This document shows, piece by piece, positions 34,540 through 37,348 of a DNA stretch of 37,348 nt. Position 1 is the first letter of the stretch; each line of letters begins with the position of its first letter. Location: contig SLSW01000177.1 in the NCBI GenBank assembly GCA_007130245.1, forward strand, positions 1 through 37,348. The letters run 5' to 3'. A model generated the notes under the pieces. The model did no database searches and had not been told where the DNA came from. It saw only the letters and a list, made by a program, of their open reading frames with translations. The DNA comes from Micromonosporaceae bacterium (GTDB taxonomy: Bacteria > Actinomycetota > Actinomycetes > Mycobacteriales > Micromonosporaceae). Position numbers and translations under genes: made by a program.

Positions 34540-37059
34540 TCAACGGGGAGGAGTGGGTTCCGGCGGGGTGCCGCGCTCGACCCGGGCGCCAGCGCGCGTT
34601 TGCGAGTCGGCCAGCGTCTGCGAGTCGGCCAGCGCCTGCGAGTCGGCCAGCGTCCGCGGGTCGGCCAGCGCCTGCGAGTCGGCCAGCGCCTGCGAGAGGA
34701 CCGACGCCGGCATCGGCCGGGCGAACAGGAAGCCCTGCGCCAGAGGGCACCGCAGGCGGCGCAACGCCTCGGCCTGCTCCAGCGTCTCCACCCCTTCGGC
34801 TACCGCTTGTAGGCGCAGCGCCTCCACCATGTTCAGGATCGCCTTCGTGAACGCCCAGCTCTCCGATCCGCCGGTGTCGGGCGGCGCAGGATTCTGCACG
34901 AACGCGCTGTCGATCTTGATAATGTCCGCCGGGAGGCGGGCCACGTTCGCCAGCGACGAGTAGCCGGTGCCGAAGTCGTCGATCGCCACGCGGACCCCGT
35001 GACCGCGCAGACGGTGGAGCTGGTCCATCGGATGGCTCGCGGTGGACGTGGCCACCAGGCTGGTCTCGGTGATCTCGAGGATCAGTGCGCTGGGCGACAG
35101 TTCGGAGGTGCGCAGCGCGTCCATGACCGTGTCGCTGAACGACGGGTCGTCCAGCTGCCGAGCGGACACGTTGACCGTCACTGATACACCCTGGTCGTCG
35201 AACCAGGGCTTCGCCTCGCGGCAGGCCTGGTGCAGCACCCACGCACCGATCGGCCCGATCAGTCCGGCGTCCTCCGCCACCGAGATGAAGCTCGACGGCG
35301 GCAGTGGCGGCCCGCCCGAGGGCGCCCACCGCAACAACGCCTCCACCGCGGCGATCCGGCCGGTGAAGAGATCCACCATCGGCTGGTAATGCAACACCAT
35401 CTCGTCGTTGGCGAGCGCCCGCTGCAGACCCGTACGCAACCACCGGTAGTCGGTGCGGGCGGTGCGCAGCTCGGTGCGGAACACCTCGACACGGTCCTTC
35501 CCGCGGGCCTTGGCGGAGAACAGCGCGAGATCGGCATCGCGGAGTGTTTCGGAGGGGATCGGCGTCGGGTGGTCGGGCCCGGTGGTGACCAGGCCGACGC
35601 TCGCGCTGAGGTAGAGGTCGTGGCCGGCGATCCGGTACGGCTGTCGCAGCGACAGCCGGGCCGTCTGGCACCAGGCGGCCGCCTGCGAAGGCGAGGTGTT
35701 CTCCAGCAGCGCGGCGAACTCGTCCCCCCCGAAACGGGCCAGGGTGCCACCGGGGGGCATGGTCGCCAGCAGGCGGTGGGAGGCCTCGACCAGCAACTGG
35801 TCACCGGCGGCGTGGCCGAAGGCGTCGTTGACTTCCTTGAAACGGTCAAGATCGATGACTGCGAGCGCGTGTCGGTCGCCGTCGGGCCGGGAGAACGCCC
35901 ACTCCATGCGTTCGGACAGCGCCACCCGGTTGGCCAGGCCGGTCAGCGGATCGTGCATGGCCTGATAACGCAGTTGACGTTGCAGGATCTCCTGTTCGCG
36001 AGCCGCACGGGCGAGCTGCTCGGAGCGCTCGGTGAGCTCGGCCGCGCGATTCTGTGCCAGGCCCGCGGTCAGGCCGAGCCGGGCGACCACCACCAGCAAC
36101 AGTGCGGCTGACACGATCAGCGGAACCGTGACGCCGACCGCCCCGGCCCCGGTTATCCGGATGATCTCACCGCCCCACGCCACGGGTGCGACCACCGCGA
36201 GCAGTCCCAGCAACCCGATCCGACGCCGCGACACCGGATCATGCTGGTGCGGCTCGGGGCGCCGTGAGCGGCCCAGCGACGGGTGCAGGCCGGCGGCACC
36301 GATCAGGATGAAGAAGAGGGCGAACAGCGTCCGGGTCAGCGGATCGCCTTCGATCATGCCCATTCCCAGGCCGGGCACCAGCAGGCTGACCGTCGCCGCG
36401 AGCCCCGTGCCCACCGCGAGCAGCAGCAGCCCGACGGAGAGCGTGGGTACACCGACGCTGAGGAGCAGCCACACCGCCATCGCGAACAGCAGCAGCGCCC
36501 CGAGCGTGAAGATCACTCCCGCTGCCACCGCCTCGCCCATCGGCGGCAGGACGGGGTGGATCACCAGCACGAACAGCACCAGGAAGACCGCCAGGGCCAC
36601 GACAGCCGCGTCCAGCATGTCGGCGGTGTTCCTGCGGCCGCCGTAACGTCCCAGCATCGCGATGCCGGAGATGAGCAACGGCAGGGCCACCGCGGCGACG
36701 ATCGGGCCGACCCATCCGGGTGGTGGGCCGGCGAAGATGATCCGGTTGGCTGCGTCGGACACGGGGGCTACGGCGCCGGCCGCCACACCGCTGGCGATCA
36801 GCCACCAGGCGATCGTGGCTCGCGGGCGGAAGTGCCGGACCCCCGCCACCAGGGCAGCGGCGGCCAGCACGGGTATGACGGCCCAGAGGAGGTCAGAGAC
36901 CGTCGGCGGCGCCAACGCCAGAACCGCCAACAATGCCGCGCTGATGATCAAATATGCCCATAGCGCCCAGTGTTGCCGGAACCAACGGTGTACCGCGGGT
37001 TCGCTTCGCTCCACCCGGGAACTGTCCGGCCGGGTAGGCGGTGCGGTTACCGCTCCCAT
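34540..37059 (-). CDS. Membrane GGDEF-EAL cyclic-di-GMP enzyme
   Basis: An 839-residue protein. Residues 1-335 contain about ten hydrophobic helices, probably a sensor. A short coiled segment follows (ELTERSEQLARAAREQEILQ). The diguanylate cyclase domain has HDPLTGLANR and an intact GGDEF (444-448); no RxxD inhibitory site precedes it. The EAL domain is intact: EALLRW (573-578), NVSARQL, EITETSL, DDFGTGYSSL and the loop 6 motif AEGVETLEQA. Both synthesis and breakdown of c-di-GMP are therefore possible. The tail after residue 788 is five LADSQ-like hexapeptides followed by a Pro-rich end. ATG 37059 has GGAGG about 12 nt upstream, so the start is not certain. Confidence 0.92.
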   Translation of the reverse strand: MGAVTAPPTRPDSSRVERSEPAVHRWFRQHWALWAYLIISAALLAVLALAPPTVSDLLWAVIPVLAAAALVAGVRHFRPRATIAWWLIASGVAAGAVAPVSDAANRIIFAGPPPGWVGPIVAAVALPLLISGIAMLGRYGGRRNTADMLDAAVVALAVFLVLFVLVIHPVLPPMGEAVAAGVIFTLGALLLFAMAVWLLLSVGVPTLSVGLLLLAVGTGLAATVSLLVPGLGMGMIEGDPLTRTLFALFFILIGAAGLHPSLGRSRRPEPHQHDPVSRRRIGLLGLLAVVAPVAWGGEIIRITGAGAVGVTVPLIVSAALLLVVVARLGLTAGLAQNRAAELTERSEQLARAAREQEILQRQLRYQAMHDPLTGLANRVALSERMEWAFSRPDGDRHALAVIDLDRFKEVNDAFGHAAGDQLLVEASHRLLATMPPGGTLARFGGDEFAALLENTSPSQAAAWCQTARLSLRQPYRIAGHDLYLSASVGLVTTGPDHPTPIPSETLRDADLALFSAKARGKDRVEVFRTELRTARTDYRWLRTGLQRALANDEMVLHYQPMVDLFTGRIAAVEALLRWAPSGGPPLPPSSFISVAEDAGLIGPIGAWVLHQACREAKPWFDDQGVSVTVNVSARQLDDPSFSDTVMDALRTSELSPSALILEITETSLVATSTASHPMDQLHRLRGHGVRVAIDDFGTGYSSLANVARLPADIIKIDSAFVQNPAPPDTGGSESWAFTKAILNMVEALRLQAVAEGVETLEQAEALRRLRCPLAQGFLFARPMPASVLSQALADSQALADPRTLADSQALADSQTLADSQTRAGARVERGTPPEPTPPR
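34601..34690. repeat. 18-bp tandem repeat (x5) in the GGDEF-EAL tail
   Basis: Five units of TGCGAGTCGGCCAGCGYC at 34601, 34619, 34637, 34655 and 34673, differing at one to three bases, plus a partial sixth. On the minus strand they encode SQALAD/SQTLAD hexapeptides after the EAL domain. Confidence 0.9.
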
Positions 37060-37256
37060 GGATTGGAAGGGCCTCCATCCGAGGTGGCAAAAGCTATCAA
37101 ACCAAGTTAACCACGCTACGACCTATATGCGTTATTAGCCAGATAAGCGGGCTTCACGGCCTCCGGCTCCGCCAAGGCAGAGGGGGGCGGTCGGGCAGTA
37201 CGGTTCATGCAAGGCGCGACGTCGAGGATGTGTTCCCTGCTCCGACCTCCCAGTAA
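37060..37256. other. Upstream region of the GGDEF-EAL gene
   Basis: This stretch is visibly less GC-rich around 37085-37145, as expected for promoters. I see no gene, RNA structure or convincing promoter boxes. It leads into the tandem repeat at the window end. Confidence 0.3.
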
Positions 37257-37348
37257 CAGGCGCCACCAACCAGGCGCCACCAACCAGGCGCCACCAACCA
37301 GGCGCCACCAACCAGGCGCCACCAACCAGGCGCCACCAACCAGGCGCC
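37257..37348. repeat. 14-bp tandem repeat running off the window
   Basis: Six exact copies of CAGGCGCCACCAAC from 37257 and 8 nt of a seventh reach the right edge. Each unit holds the palindrome GGCGCC. The period of 14 is not a multiple of three, so it is unlikely to be coding in a fixed frame; it is a minisatellite whose full length is not seen here. Confidence 0.92.

Noticed and set aside
37257-37348. Possible CRISPR or origin iterons at the window end
   Set aside because: Units of 14 bp are directly adjacent with no spacers; no dnaA, rep or partition genes are near, so there is no support for an origin or CRISPR.

Overview
The window is high-GC DNA with Actinobacteria gene content: a MoeZ-type ThiF-rhodanese fusion, DUF3107 and DUF3152 proteins, a SigE-like sigma fragment, a second citrate synthase beside pdxH, and a partial extra complex I cluster followed by htpX. 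Several intergenic palindromes begin CGTTGATC or CGTCGATC, and one AGGAAGGGTCCCC-type palindrome is present. From memory, palindromes like these are common in Micromonosporaceae, so I infer that family. The sequence alone does not prove it.

Layout. 1-1133: the 5' part of a sigma-like gene, then a VapBC toxin-antitoxin pair. 1181-5747: metabolic genes serC, acylphosphatase and citrate synthase on the minus strand, then pdxH, a nitroreductase and a conserved 101-residue protein on the plus strand. 5806-7241: wrbA and a TetR regulator, divergent around a cluster of related AACCGGA palindromes. 7278-8187: a decayed cis-prenyl diphosphate synthase gene. 8188-10289: a metallo-beta-lactamase-fold hydrolase and a PCC-motif methyltransferase, apparently translationally coupled. 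10376-14184: a DEAD-box helicase, a ferritin-like protein, DUF3107 and a TetR regulator. 14358-21340: a repeat-rich hypothetical protein, an alpha/beta hydrolase, a DUF3152 metalloprotease-like protein, moeZ, a kinase-fold phosphotransferase and a prenyltransferase-like protein. 21364-24173: proB-proA and an alkyltransferase-like protein.

24365-33194 is a tightly coupled nuoBCHIJKLMN operon. It carries the whole proton-pumping membrane arm except NuoA, plus NuoB, NuoC and NuoI. It has no NuoD and no NADH-oxidising module (E, F, G). Most junctions overlap as ATGA or TGATG. A 48-bp palindromic element lies in frame inside nuoL. After nuoN come htpX and a terminator hairpin, then a convergent membrane-bound GGDEF-EAL protein. 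The window ends inside a 14-bp tandem repeat.

Repeats are the most unusual aspect. Four unrelated genes each carry a perfect or near-perfect 18-bp tandem repeat that encodes a different hexapeptide. One palindrome family recurs between genes and supplies the C-terminus of one protein. Another palindrome sits inside nuoL. I saw no rRNA, tRNA, CRISPR array or intact insertion sequence. No single clearly new multi-gene system stands out. The best leads are the palindrome in nuoL, the TetR/wrbA operator cluster, the incomplete complex I and the 18-bp repeat habit.
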